From Dyadobacter soli (GTDB taxonomy: Bacteria; Bacteroidota; Bacteroidia; Cytophagales; Spirosomataceae), in NCBI RefSeq assembly GCF_900101885.1, contig NZ_FNAN01000024.1, positions 62,001-126,000 of the forward strand: a stretch of 64,000 bases of DNA, written 5' to 3'. A program made the position numbers and the translations under genes. The notes under the pieces are model-generated. The model had not been told where the DNA came from. It did not search any database and worked only from the letters and a program-made list of their open reading frames with translations. Of the stretch, positions 1 to 9,000 are shown piece by piece. The number at the start of each line of letters is the position of its first letter. Within the stretch, counting starts at the first letter, position 1.

Positions 1-1701
1 CCGGAAAGAACGGTGAAAGAAGTGGTCGACCGCGCGGTAACCCGGTTGTATGCGTCGCTTACGCCTGCGCAGCTGGATACCATTTCAGATAACTACATTC
101 TGAGCGTACTCAGCGACCGCGATAAGGAAACGCTGGCGACGCGCTTCTGGACTTTCGAAGTAAATGTGCCGGTGCGGGTTTCGCTGATGCGGCATACCGG
201 TCAGGCCGTGGTGCCTTTCTGGCTGCAAAAAAGTGGTTTCAAGAAAACGCAAATGGTCGTCCGGAATGAAGAATATACTTACGAAGTCTGGCAAAAGGAC
301 TTCGAAAAAGGACAGGTCGGACTTGGAATCAATGGTTTTGACAAAGACCGGCCAGTTTATTTCATCAGCGTGGCACCGCTCGACAAAGCTGAAAAGCTGG
401 CGGTTTCCAATGTAGTGCCGGCACAATATGCATTGGGCACAATTCAGAAGGGCGCATTTACCTATCACGACTGGGATAGTTTGATATTAACAGAAGTCCC
501 GGACGAACTGCAAGGCCAGACGCTCTTCACCACCGTGCGCGGACGTGCCCGCGAGGCACACCTCGTGAATGCATTCAGAAAGACCTCGACACCCTCTACC
601 GAAAAACCCGACCAGGTAATTATGACGTGGAGCGGCGACCCTGCTACCACCGCCAATATCCAATGGCGCACCAGCCCCAAAGTGCTCAGAAGCAAAGTGA
701 AATACTGGAAGCAAGGCTCTTCCGACACGCTTTTTGCAAACGCTTCGGCATTCAATATGGAGGACAGGCTGCTGCAAAACGATCGCTTTGTGAACCGCTT
801 TACCGCGCAGCTCAAAGGGCTCAGTCCGGGCTCTTTGTACCATTACTCTATCGGTACGGGGCAGTCGCAATGGTCGGTACCTTCGTCGTTCCAGACCGCT
901 TCCGACCGTGTGAAGGACTTTTCGTTCATCTGGTTCGGCGACACGCATTACTCGCCTATTTGGGGCGATATGGCGCAGAAATCCATTAAAAGACACCCGG
1001 AGACGGCATTCTTCTCCATCGCCGGCGACCTCGTCACCACCGGCCTGCACCGCGATGATTGGGACCAGCTCTGGGCACACGCCGGCCCCACATTCACTAC
1101 GCGCCCATTGATGCCCGTGCCGGGTAACCATGATAGCCAGGATGGCCTGGGAGCGTGGATGTACAAGGAAATGTTCAGCCTGCCGGAGAATGGCCCCGCT
1201 GGGCAGCCTTCGGAGATGACCTACGCATTCAACTATCAGGATGCATTGTTCCTGATGATCGACGCCACGCTTTCCGTACCCGAGCAAACCGCCTGGATAG
1301 AAAACCAGCTCCGGAATTCGAAAGCCAAATGGAAGTTCGCCATGTTCCATTTCCCGCCCTACAATTTCGAAGAGCCTTATGACGAGATCAAGCGCGAATG
1401 GTGCACGCTTTTCGACAAATACCATGTGGATATGGTCATGAGCGGGCATATGCATTACTACCTGCGTACGAAGCCGATGTATAACGACAAAGAAGTGACG
1501 AGCCCGGCGAAAGGCACCATTTACCTGATGTCCATCAGCATTCCCGGCAAGCAGGAGCGCTGGCCGAACGAGGATTATGCGTTGGTAAGGTACAAAGACG
1601 GCCCGCTGTACCAGCACATTTCGATCAAAGGAAACACGCTGCATTACCGGTGCCTGAACCCGGAAGGCGAGGTGAAGGACGAACTGACGATTACGAAGTA
1701 G
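1..1701 (+). CDS. Metallophosphoesterase with purple-acid-phosphatase-like N-terminal domain (5' partial)
   Basis: The frame is open to the left edge, and no signal peptide is seen before the first possible start (GTG at 13), so the true start probably lies outside. Counting from position 13, the metal-binding blocks of the calcineurin-like phosphoesterase fold appear in order: GDTH (D310, H312), GDLV (about 338), GNHD (N372, H373), HFPP (about 447) and GHMH (H479, H481). The part before them, with an IQWRTSP segment near 215-225, resembles the fibronectin-like domain of purple acid phosphatases. It is followed after 22 bp by a glycerophosphodiesterase, which suggests joint action on exported phosphoesters. 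The substrate cannot be told from sequence. The family call is secure; the protein length is not. Confidence 0.85.
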   Translation, partial: PERTVKEVVDRAVTRLYASLTPAQLDTISDNYILSVLSDRDKETLATRFWTFEVNVPVRVSLMRHTGQAVVPFWLQKSGFKKTQMVVRNEEYTYEVWQKDFEKGQVGLGINGFDKDRPVYFISVAPLDKAEKLAVSNVVPAQYALGTIQKGAFTYHDWDSLILTEVPDELQGQTLFTTVRGRAREAHLVNAFRKTSTPSTEKPDQVIMTWSGDPATTANIQWRTSPKVLRSKVKYWKQGSSDTLFANASAFNMEDRLLQNDRFVNRFTAQLKGLSPGSLYHYSIGTGQSQWSVPSSFQTASDRVKDFSFIWFGDTHYSPIWGDMAQKSIKRHPETAFFSIAGDLVTTGLHRDDWDQLWAHAGPTFTTRPLMPVPGNHDSQDGLGAWMYKEMFSLPENGPAGQPSEMTYAFNYQDALFLMIDATLSVPEQTAWIENQLRNSKAKWKFAMFHFPPYNFEEPYDEIKREWCTLFDKYHVDMVMSGHMHYYLRTKPMYNDKEVTSPAKGTIYLMSISIPGKQERWPNEDYALVRYKDGPLYQHISIKGNTLHYRCLNPEGEVKDELTITK

Positions 1702-1723
1702 TATTTTAATAATTCAACCAAGA

Positions 1724-2566
1724 ATGACCCGCATTAAATTACCTGCCATCCTGCTATTGTTTATAGTTTCTAAAACCCATGCGCAAGTCGGGCCGATCAG
1801 GAAGGACTTTCTGAGCCCAAATTCTAAAAATGTGCTGGTGGCATCCCACCGCGCGGTGCACCACGAACTTCCCGAAAACTCGCTGCCGGCGATCCGCGAA
1901 GCGATCCGATTGGGAGTTGATATCGTAGAAATTGATGTAAAAGTGAGCAAGGATGGCATTCCAATGCTCATGCACGACGGTAAAGTCGACCGCACTACGA
2001 CCGGCAAAGGCGATCTTGAAACACAAACTTTCGAGGAGCTCCGCAAGCTACGCCTCGTCTCCAACGGCAAAGTGACGGAAGAAACGATTCCCACGTTAGA
2101 AGAAGCCCTGCAAACTGCAAAAGGGCACATTCTCGTCGACCTCGACCTCAAAACGGAGCATATCGGCAAGGTAATTGAAGTAGTGAAAAAAATGGACGCC
2201 GAAGATTTTGTATTCTTCTTCGACAGCGACTATGAAATCCTCTCGAAAGTCGACGTAGCTTCCGGCAAATACATGCTCATGCCGCGGGCCTACTCGCAAG
2301 CCATGGCCGACTCGGCGTTGACCCGCTTCAAAGCGGAAGTAATCCATATCGATTCGAAATTCTACACGCCGGAAGTTACCAGCCTGATCAGAAGTAAAGG
2401 AGCGAGGGTGTGGATCAACGCATTGGGCGCTCCTGACGCGGAAATAGGAAAAGGCAACGGCCGAGAAGCGCTCAAAAGTCTCACTAAAAACGGTGCCAAT
2501 ATTATCCAGACCGATGAACCGGAGAAGGTGATCCGCCTTTTGAAGGAACTTGGATTACACCGCTAG
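1724..2566 (+). CDS. Glycerophosphodiester phosphodiesterase family protein
   Basis: 280 residues. The hydrophobic N-terminus ending THAQ is a signal peptide, so the enzyme acts in the periplasm or outside. The GDPD TIM-barrel signatures are present: SHRAVHHELPENS (H42, R43, E51, N52), then EIDVKVSKDG (E69, D71) and H84 in MLMHD. The family hydrolyses glycerophosphodiesters to glycerol-3-phosphate and an alcohol using a divalent metal and two histidines. It lies 22 bp after the metallophosphoesterase on the same strand and is probably cotranscribed. A strong hairpin follows the stop. The exact substrate is unknown. Confidence 0.9.
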   Translation: MTRIKLPAILLLFIVSKTHAQVGPIRKDFLSPNSKNVLVASHRAVHHELPENSLPAIREAIRLGVDIVEIDVKVSKDGIPMLMHDGKVDRTTTGKGDLETQTFEELRKLRLVSNGKVTEETIPTLEEALQTAKGHILVDLDLKTEHIGKVIEVVKKMDAEDFVFFFDSDYEILSKVDVASGKYMLMPRAYSQAMADSALTRFKAEVIHIDSKFYTPEVTSLIRSKGARVWINALGAPDAEIGKGNGREALKSLTKNGANIIQTDEPEKVIRLLKELGLHR

Positions 2567-2589
2567 AAATCAAACGTCATCCTTAGAAT

Positions 2590-2632
2590 CTAAAAGCCAT
2601 TCCGTTGCATTCGGGATGGCTTTTAGATTTTT
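2590..2632. terminator. Bidirectional intrinsic terminator between GDPD and hepT
   Basis: A 14-bp stem (arm CTAAAAGCCATTCC at 2590-2603, partner at 2613-2626 with one G-T pair) has a 9-nt loop and A/T tracts on both sides. It sits between convergent genes and can serve both. Confidence 0.8.
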
Positions 2633-2643
2633 AAAACAGCGAT

Positions 2644-2979
2644 TTAAAATTCCAGAGAATTCAATTCACACATTAAAGTCGGCAAATACTGGTTTCTGAT
2701 TTCCCAGACAATGACAAGGTCGATACCGAAATAATCGTGCACAATTCTGTTTCGAAAGCCTCTCATTTTGTGCCAATCGATCGATGAATGCTGGTCTTTG
2801 AAGTCTTCCGGCAACCGCGCCGCCGCTTCGCCGATAATTTCGAAATTTCGGATTACGGCGTCAATCGTTTTGTCATCATTGGCAAACTCGTCAAATGACT
2901 GACCATGTGTGTAGGAGAGAATTTTGTTTCCGCTATCAAGAATGTCCTGAACCAGCAGCGAAGGTTTGCGGCTAGACAT
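2644..2979 (-). CDS. hepT: HepT-type toxin (HEPN, DUF86 family)
   Basis: 111 residues, the usual size for HepT. The HEPN active-site motif R-x4-H-x-Y is present as RNRIVHDY (R76, H81, Y83), and the first half carries the helical DUF86 pattern. HepT proteins are HEPN-fold toxins with RNase activity. In the characterised MntA-HepT pairs the neighbouring nucleotidyltransferase AMPylates the motif tyrosine and inactivates the toxin; Y83 is the equivalent residue. The start overlaps the end of the upstream mntA by 8 bp, so the two are translated together with the antitoxin first. The family call is firm; activity is inferred. Confidence 0.85.
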   Translation of the reverse strand: MSSRKPSLLVQDILDSGNKILSYTHGQSFDEFANDDKTIDAVIRNFEIIGEAAARLPEDFKDQHSSIDWHKMRGFRNRIVHDYFGIDLVIVWEIRNQYLPTLMCELNSLEF

Positions 2980-3262
2980 AAACTATTTCGGTTGCAATTT
3001 CCTGATAGTACCGTGGTTTAACGCCGTTTTTTGAGACGAGATCAACAGGTTTGCCAATCCGGTCTTCAATCAGATTTGCCAAGTCGATGAATTCTACACC
3101 CACAGGTCGGCTGAAATCCACGATAATGTCAACGTCGCTGTTTACGGTAAAATCATCCCGAACGATCGAGCCGAACAAGCCTATGGAACTCACGTGATAT
3201 TTATCCGCAAGTTCCGGTTTTAGCTCTTTCAATATCTCAACAATGTCTGACAGCGCGTTCAT
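2972..3262 (-). CDS. mntA: MntA-type minimal nucleotidyltransferase antitoxin
   Basis: 96 residues. It has the exact minimal nucleotidyltransferase signature GSX10DXD: G31-S32, ten residues, then D43 and D45, with a further acidic strand near VEF. In the MntA/HepT toxin-antitoxin family this enzyme transfers AMP to the tyrosine of the HEPN toxin. It is the first gene of the pair and overlaps hepT by 8 bp. The nearest gene upstream is the convergent end of an unrelated membrane protein on the same strand (80-bp gap), so the pair probably has its own promoter, which I could not place. Confidence 0.85.
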   Translation of the reverse strand: MNALSDIVEILKELKPELADKYHVSSIGLFGSIVRDDFTVNSDVDIIVDFSRPVGVEFIDLANLIEDRIGKPVDLVSKNGVKPRYYQEIATEIVYV

Positions 3263-3341
3263 GACCGGATTTTTGGTATACTAATCTAATGCTTTTTTGC
3301 TACTAAAATGGCGCCAGTTACCAACTTTTCAGTTCGTACCA

Positions 3342-4628
3342 TCACTCAAACCGGCGGTTAGCCCCATTCAACTCGCCGTGCGTGCTGATGGCCACGGCGG
3401 TGAGGATCGCGAAAATGGCGATGATGAATGCGAAGTTGATGGCCCAGCGGCTGATGTTCAGGCCGCGGTCGGAGAAGGAGGCGTGGGCTTTTTTCATGAG
3501 GAAACCCAATGCGGCTACATTCAGGATGTAGAGGTATTGCTCAATGCGGTACAGGCTCATGAATGCGCAGGTCATTAGGATGCTGTAAATGGTGTACAAA
3601 CCGAGATTCAAGAAGAAAAACAGCTGGATTGCCTCATGGTGTAGCTCCGAAAATGGTGCTTTTGCATGAACATAATATTTAAATACCGCATAGGCCCCAA
3701 ACGCGAGCACCAGGAGTAGCGCAACCCATTGCACGTAATTGGTAATACCCGTGGCATCGGCCAGGGGATCGAAGTGCTGGATGGTTTTAACCAGCCTTTC
3801 GGTTTCGAATGACTGGTCCCACACGACGAAGGGGATAATCAACGTCAGAGTGATAATGGGCGCGAGCAGGCGGGAGCGGGAGGCCTGGGTATCGGTAGTT
3901 TCCCATTCGGAAGTGAACGTGCCGTACGCCATTCCGACACCGCCGAAAAAGCCGATCGAATATTCCATCACATTCCAGAAATTGAAGCGAATACCCGAAA
4001 CACTGCCCATTACTTGCAGAAAGTTACCGAATGCGAACCCGAAACCACCACCTAACCCTGCGAAAACGGCCAACCGGATGGCAGAATGCTGCTTGTGGCG
4101 GATCATATGCCAGAAGAGTGCGACGGTCATTCCAAAGCAAGCCGCCCATGCTTCCGAGCGTGGAGGGGTCATAAGCCAACCGAGTTCTTCGATCAGGAGG
4201 TAGTAAAAAAGGATGGCGCCGGCGGTCATTTCCGTGATCAGCTGCGGCCATTGCACCGGTTTTTCGCGGGAGGCGGCGAGGGTAAGGCCAAACAGCCCGC
4301 CGCCAATGAGCCCGAACAGCCCGCCGATAATGCCGAGCATCAGAAATCCGTAATAGACATTCCCGAATTCGAGCCCGCGCGCGAAGCCCACCACTTTTCC
4401 ATAACTGATAATGCCGCCTACGCCCCAGCCCGCCGCGGACGCCAATGCGAGCTGGAAGGCTTTGGCGTACCAATCCTTTCGCCGGGCGACGAGCACAATG
4501 CTCAGCCCACCGATGCCGCCCGCCCAGGCCGCGCCTTGTTCGTGCCCGAACTGGCCGCGAATGGCCCAGGCCGTGCCCAGTGACATGCCGGCAACCAGCA
4601 GAGCGTAAAGTAATTGTCTGTTATTCAT
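3342..4628 (-). CDS. Polytopic inner-membrane protein of unknown function
   Basis: 428 residues from ATG at 4628 (MNNRQLLYALLVAGMS). The reading frame runs on upstream to 5219, but that part is antisense to the aminotransferase and reads as arginine/histidine-rich shadow, so I rejected it. About ten hydrophobic segments are visible, several glycine-rich (for example IIGGLFGLIGGGLFGLT), and there are no large soluble domains. Charged residues between segments (RGQFGHEQG near 24-32, WETTDTQ mid-protein) could line a pore or active site, but I recognise no transporter signature. It is divergent from a DegT-type aminotransferase with about 150 bp between starts, hinting at shared regulation and possibly a sugar-related role. 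That link is inference. Confidence 0.7.
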   Translation of the reverse strand: MNNRQLLYALLVAGMSLGTAWAIRGQFGHEQGAAWAGGIGGLSIVLVARRKDWYAKAFQLALASAAGWGVGGIISYGKVVGFARGLEFGNVYYGFLMLGIIGGLFGLIGGGLFGLTLAASREKPVQWPQLITEMTAGAILFYYLLIEELGWLMTPPRSEAWAACFGMTVALFWHMIRHKQHSAIRLAVFAGLGGGFGFAFGNFLQVMGSVSGIRFNFWNVMEYSIGFFGGVGMAYGTFTSEWETTDTQASRSRLLAPIITLTLIIPFVVWDQSFETERLVKTIQHFDPLADATGITNYVQWVALLLVLAFGAYAVFKYYVHAKAPFSELHHEAIQLFFFLNLGLYTIYSILMTCAFMSLYRIEQYLYILNVAALGFLMKKAHASFSDRGLNISRWAINFAFIIAIFAILTAVAISTHGELNGANRRFE

Positions 4629-4781
4629 GAAATGGATGCTGATTAGGATTTGTGGGATAAATACTGGATTATCTGTCAAAAAGACTATAATGCACCATTG
4701 GCTCACCGGAAATAGCCCGAATCGGTTTTGGGAGCGTATTCCCGGTAAAAATTGCCACCATATTCCTGGAATACCATACCC

Positions 4782-6005
4782 ATGAGCAGCAAAAAGGACC
4801 AACTCGCGATCTACGGCGGACCCAAAACCATTGACAAAACATTCCCATGGCCCATTTACGATGAAAATGAAGTGAACGCCGTGGCTGCGGTGGTGGCAAG
4901 CGGTAAGTGGGGCAACCCCGATTGCGGAGACGAAGTGGCGCGTTTCGAGCGGGCATTTGCAGCGTATTGCGGGAGCAAATATGCGATTACGTGCGTGAAT
5001 GGGTCGGTATCGCTTCGGCTGGCGCTCATGGCCTGCGGTGTGAAGCCCGGCGACGAGGTGATCGTGCCGCCTTATACGTTCATTACCACGGCATCGTCGG
5101 TGATCGAATGCAACTGTGTGCCTGTTTTCGTGGATATCGATCCGGATACCTACAACATCAGCCCGGCGGCCATTGAAGCGGCCATTACCCCGCGTACGAA
5201 AGTGATTATCCCTGTGCATTTCGGTGGCTTAGCCTGCGATATGGATGCGATTATGGACATTGCAAAGCGGCATAACCTCAAAGTGATCGAGGATGCCGCG
5301 CACGGCCATGGTGCAGAGTACAAGGGCAAGAAGTTAGGTTCGATCGCGCATGTGGGCAGTTTTAGTTTCCAATCCTCCAAAAATCTCACCTCCGGCGAAG
5401 GCGGCATCGTCATTACCGATGACGACGATTTGTATGCGACCATGCATTCCCTCCGCAATGTTGGCCGGATTGAAGGCGGGCAATGGTATGAGCATTACAA
5501 TCCGGGGTGCAACTACCGCATTACGCAAATGCAGGCCGTATTGCTCACGGAACAACTCAAACGCCTCGAAGAACAAACCCGGCGGAGGGATAGTAATGGT
5601 TTGTATTTGAATGATTTATTGGAGAAAATAGAAGGAATATCTCCTTTGAAGCGCAACGACGACATTACGCTTCACGGTTACCATATTTATATTTTCAAAT
5701 ACGACGCGTCGAAGTTCGGCGGTTTGCCGAAAAGTGACTTTGCTGCAATGCTCGCAGCCGAAGGGGTGCCGAGTTTCAAGGGTTATCCGCATCCGCTTTA
5801 CAAGCAGCCCCTTTTTCAGAATAAAACCTTTATGTGCTACGCCATTCCCGAAACCGCCGATTACAGCCAAACGCATTGCCCCGTTGCCGAGCGGGCGTGC
5901 GACACCGACGCCGTCTGGATTCTTCAACATGCCATGCTGGGAGAAAAAGAGGATATGGAGGCCTTCGCAAACGCTATTCTAAAAATACAGGAGGCAGTCA
6001 GATAG
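4782..6005 (+). CDS. DegT/DnrJ/EryC1/StrS family PLP-dependent aminotransferase
   Basis: 407 residues from ATG 4782; an in-frame TTG at 4752 would add ten unlikely residues. The fold-type I features are clear: the YGGPKTIDK start typical of this family, EDAAHGHGAEYKG, and the lysine region FSFQSSKNLTSGEGG, where K200 should bind PLP. C-terminal parts (NYRITQMQAVLL, GVPSFKGYPHPLY) also match. Members aminate keto-sugars for antibiotic or surface-polysaccharide synthesis, and some are regulators or dehydratases. No other nucleotide-sugar gene is adjacent, so the substrate is open. A weak inverted repeat covers its stop codon, facing the convergent macroglobulin gene. Confidence 0.88.
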   Translation: MSSKKDQLAIYGGPKTIDKTFPWPIYDENEVNAVAAVVASGKWGNPDCGDEVARFERAFAAYCGSKYAITCVNGSVSLRLALMACGVKPGDEVIVPPYTFITTASSVIECNCVPVFVDIDPDTYNISPAAIEAAITPRTKVIIPVHFGGLACDMDAIMDIAKRHNLKVIEDAAHGHGAEYKGKKLGSIAHVGSFSFQSSKNLTSGEGGIVITDDDDLYATMHSLRNVGRIEGGQWYEHYNPGCNYRITQMQAVLLTEQLKRLEEQTRRRDSNGLYLNDLLEKIEGISPLKRNDDITLHGYHIYIFKYDASKFGGLPKSDFAAMLAAEGVPSFKGYPHPLYKQPLFQNKTFMCYAIPETADYSQTHCPVAERACDTDAVWILQHAMLGEKEDMEAFANAILKIQEAVR

Positions 6006-6020
6006 CCTGAATGCCTCCTG
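5988..6020. terminator. Weak bidirectional hairpin between convergent genes
   Basis: Perfect 9-bp arms CAGGAGGCA (5988-5996) and TGCCTCCTG (6012-6020) flank a 15-nt loop that contains the aminotransferase stop. The T tract is poor on both strands, so termination is plausible but not certain. Confidence 0.4.
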
Positions 6021-6026
6021 CCTACT

Positions 6027-9000
6027 TTACTTTTTAGGTAATGCTTTTAATCTTACACCCTCGCTGTGGGCGGTAAACTCCGGCGCGTACATGCATTGGA
6101 TCGTGGTGATACCGTTGCTGAAATCGCCCTCGTGTGTGATAAAAAGCGGGTATTCGAATACATAAGTCCCTTTCCGCAATGCATTGAAGAAAAAATTGGT
6201 ACTCGCGTCGCGCGTGCTTTCGTAGTAACCTAAGCCGCCCTGCCAGCGGTAGCCGCTCAGCACATTCACCGGTTCGAGGCCGGATGCCCGCATGTCTTTC
6301 ATATGTACATATTCCATGTCGCGATCGACACGCAGCTCAATGCGGATCTTGATTTTATCGCCCACTTTCACCGCATCGCCCTCGCGTACCGGCGTGAGGA
6401 CGGGGCTATTGTCGCTGTTTGTTTCTATGAAAAGCTGTTTAGTGAGTTTCAGTCGCGTTTCGGCGAAGGTGATCTTGTCGAGGTCTTCGAAATATTGCCA
6501 GTAGACGGCGCCCCAGGAGGGCGGGGAGGCTTTTCCCGAATTACCATTCACGATCACGTCCAAATTGCCCATTTGTGCGGTAATGCCCGAGTCGATGGCT
6601 TTTTTGAAGTACCCGGTACCATTCTCGGCTTTTTGGTCTTTGGAACTGACCTCCGTGTTGCCGACACGGACGGTAACCTGCGGAGATTCGGCCAGCCAGT
6701 CGCTTCCGTTCATCAACAGCGCATAGCAGGCTTCCGCGGTAGCTTTCGTGCTCTCCCAGCTGTTGGTTTGCTTGTTTTTGAGGAGCCAGGTTTTCAGGTC
6801 TGCGATGACAGTCTGGTCATTCGCGATTTCCTGAAATGCCTCAATGAGCAAGGCCTGGCGCTCAATGGGCGCCTCGTACCACCACCAGCCGCGCTGGCTG
6901 GTTTTCCAGTACATGCCGAGTTCTTCGTTGCGAACGGCGGTTTGCCTCAACGATTCGAGTATCTGGTTGGCGGTTTTCGTGTCCTGCGAGCGGTGGCATA
7001 TCAATGCGGTCATGCCCTGAAGGAATTTGGATTGAGACACCCAGGTGAGCCTGGCGCGTTCGCGGTAGTACTGGACAGCTTTTTGTGTACCTGCCGGGAT
7101 CGGTTTGTAGAAAAAGCTCCTGGTATAGAGATATTGCAGGTCGCCCGCGCCCGGCACATATTGTTTCAGATTGGCTTTGGATTTGACCAACCTGTCATAG
7201 TCCTCCCGGATGCGCTCGTCGAGGTAAGGCAGGGCTTTTTCGAGTATGGCGTTGATGTAGGTCGCCTGAGAGGCATGCAGCGCATTTATTTTCTGTAAAT
7301 GGGCAATGCCGGCGACGATGTATTGCGTGATGTAGCGATCATCAGGTCCGCCCTTAAACCACACAAAACCGCCATTTGGACTTTGCATTTCCCGCAATTT
7401 AAGCATGCTCCCATTCAACTCGTTCTCCATCGTGACGAGGTCGAACAGCAATGCAATATTGCGCTTCTGCTCCGCTTCCGTTTTTGCAGCCAATACCCAG
7501 GGCGTTTCCTGAATGAGCAGCGATTTCAACTCCTGATTTTTAGCCAGATTGCTCAGCAAGGCATCGGTACCTTTCCACGACTTGAAAACCTCGGCGATCC
7601 GTGGCGACGCATTGACGATGTGCGAGGCCAGCGAGTTCGCATAATACCGGTTCCACGTCTGTTCGGCGCATTCATACGGATATTCCATCAAGTAAGGCAG
7701 CGACTGCACGGCATACCAGGCGGGATTACTGCTATATTCGACCGTGACAGACTCGTGCGTAAGCGTGGCGGATTTGCCGGAGCCGAGTAGTTTTTCAAAT
7801 GCAAAATGCTTCGTGCCGTTGCCTTTCATCGAAATAGGCATACTTTCTGTTACAAGCATGCGGTTCGGCAGGACGGGCAGCATATTCTCTTCTCCATCCG
7901 ACAGCTTTCCGGCTTTCGCTACCGCCCGCCAGGTGACCATTTTGGTAAAGCCTTTTGGTATTTCCAATGCAAAAAATGCGGTGCTGCTTTGCCCGGCCAC
8001 GATGGAAAACTGGCTTGACGGCCTTTCGTTTTTGAAAAGTTTATCGAGCGGTTCATTTGTTTCAGTATCAAATAGCAGAAGCGATACTTCGCCATTTACG
8101 GCCGAGCTGCTCAGATTCGCCACTTTTACCGGGAAACTGATCCGGTCGCCCTCGCGCAGGAAACGCGGCGCATTGGGCTGTACCATAAGCTCCTTCTGCG
8201 TGACGATTTCTTTGCTGCTGTAACCCAAAGCCAGCTCCTGCGTATGCGCAAGCGCCTGGAATTTCCACCGGGTAAGCGCTTCCGGCATGGTGAACGAGAA
8301 GGTGATGTTACCTTCACTATCCGTCTTCAAATCGGGAAGGAAGAAGGCGGTCTCGTTGAAGTTGGTACGGAGCATTTCCTTTGTTGGAGCGGGCATGCCG
8401 GCCTCCGGCATTTTGGTGTCGCGTTTTACGCCGTAGCCGATTTTTGAGTTTTCATCCGATTCAGAGTAGTCTATTCCGATCTCGCTAAGTTTCTTGTTTG
8501 CGGTTTCTGTCTCAGCTGTTTTTCCTGGTATTGGCTTCCCTAACGAAGTCGTGGCGACACTTATGTCCGATTGCTGCCTAGTGGCTGCTTTATCAGCCAC
8601 CCCTCTGAACCTGTAAAGTCTGTCGGCAACTTGAGTGCGGATCAGCCGGTCGTATGTTTTTTCAAATGCTCTATATGTCCCAAAACCCGAGTGCCTCGTA
8701 TCTGAATTGGTGATGCCAAAATTCCCGCTGTCTGCCCAGTATCCGAGCCCAACCCGCATGGGCCAGAAATATGGTTTTGTCCAGTAATGTGAGTAAAATT
8801 GATCCAGCGAAGCGTCATACATTCCGCCTAGCATTTCGGCTGCGACCTTTTCTTGCTTATAGCCGCTGATTTTAACCTTCCAGGTTTCCCTACTACCCGG
8901 CAGTGTTTTGTCGCGAAACGTTTCGTATTCAATTTTCAAATCTTTATTTGTCCAGGGCACGGTTATGGTTTCCATGTAGGTATGCATGCGGTTATGTTTT

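Noticed and set aside
487..1644. 385-codon minus-strand frame under the metallophosphoesterase
   Set aside because: Antisense shadow of a conserved enzyme; it has no recognisable motif.
4629..5219. N-terminal extension of the unknown membrane protein
   Set aside because: It overlaps the DegT aminotransferase on the other strand and is low-complexity Arg/His sequence; ATG 4628 gives a proper membrane start.
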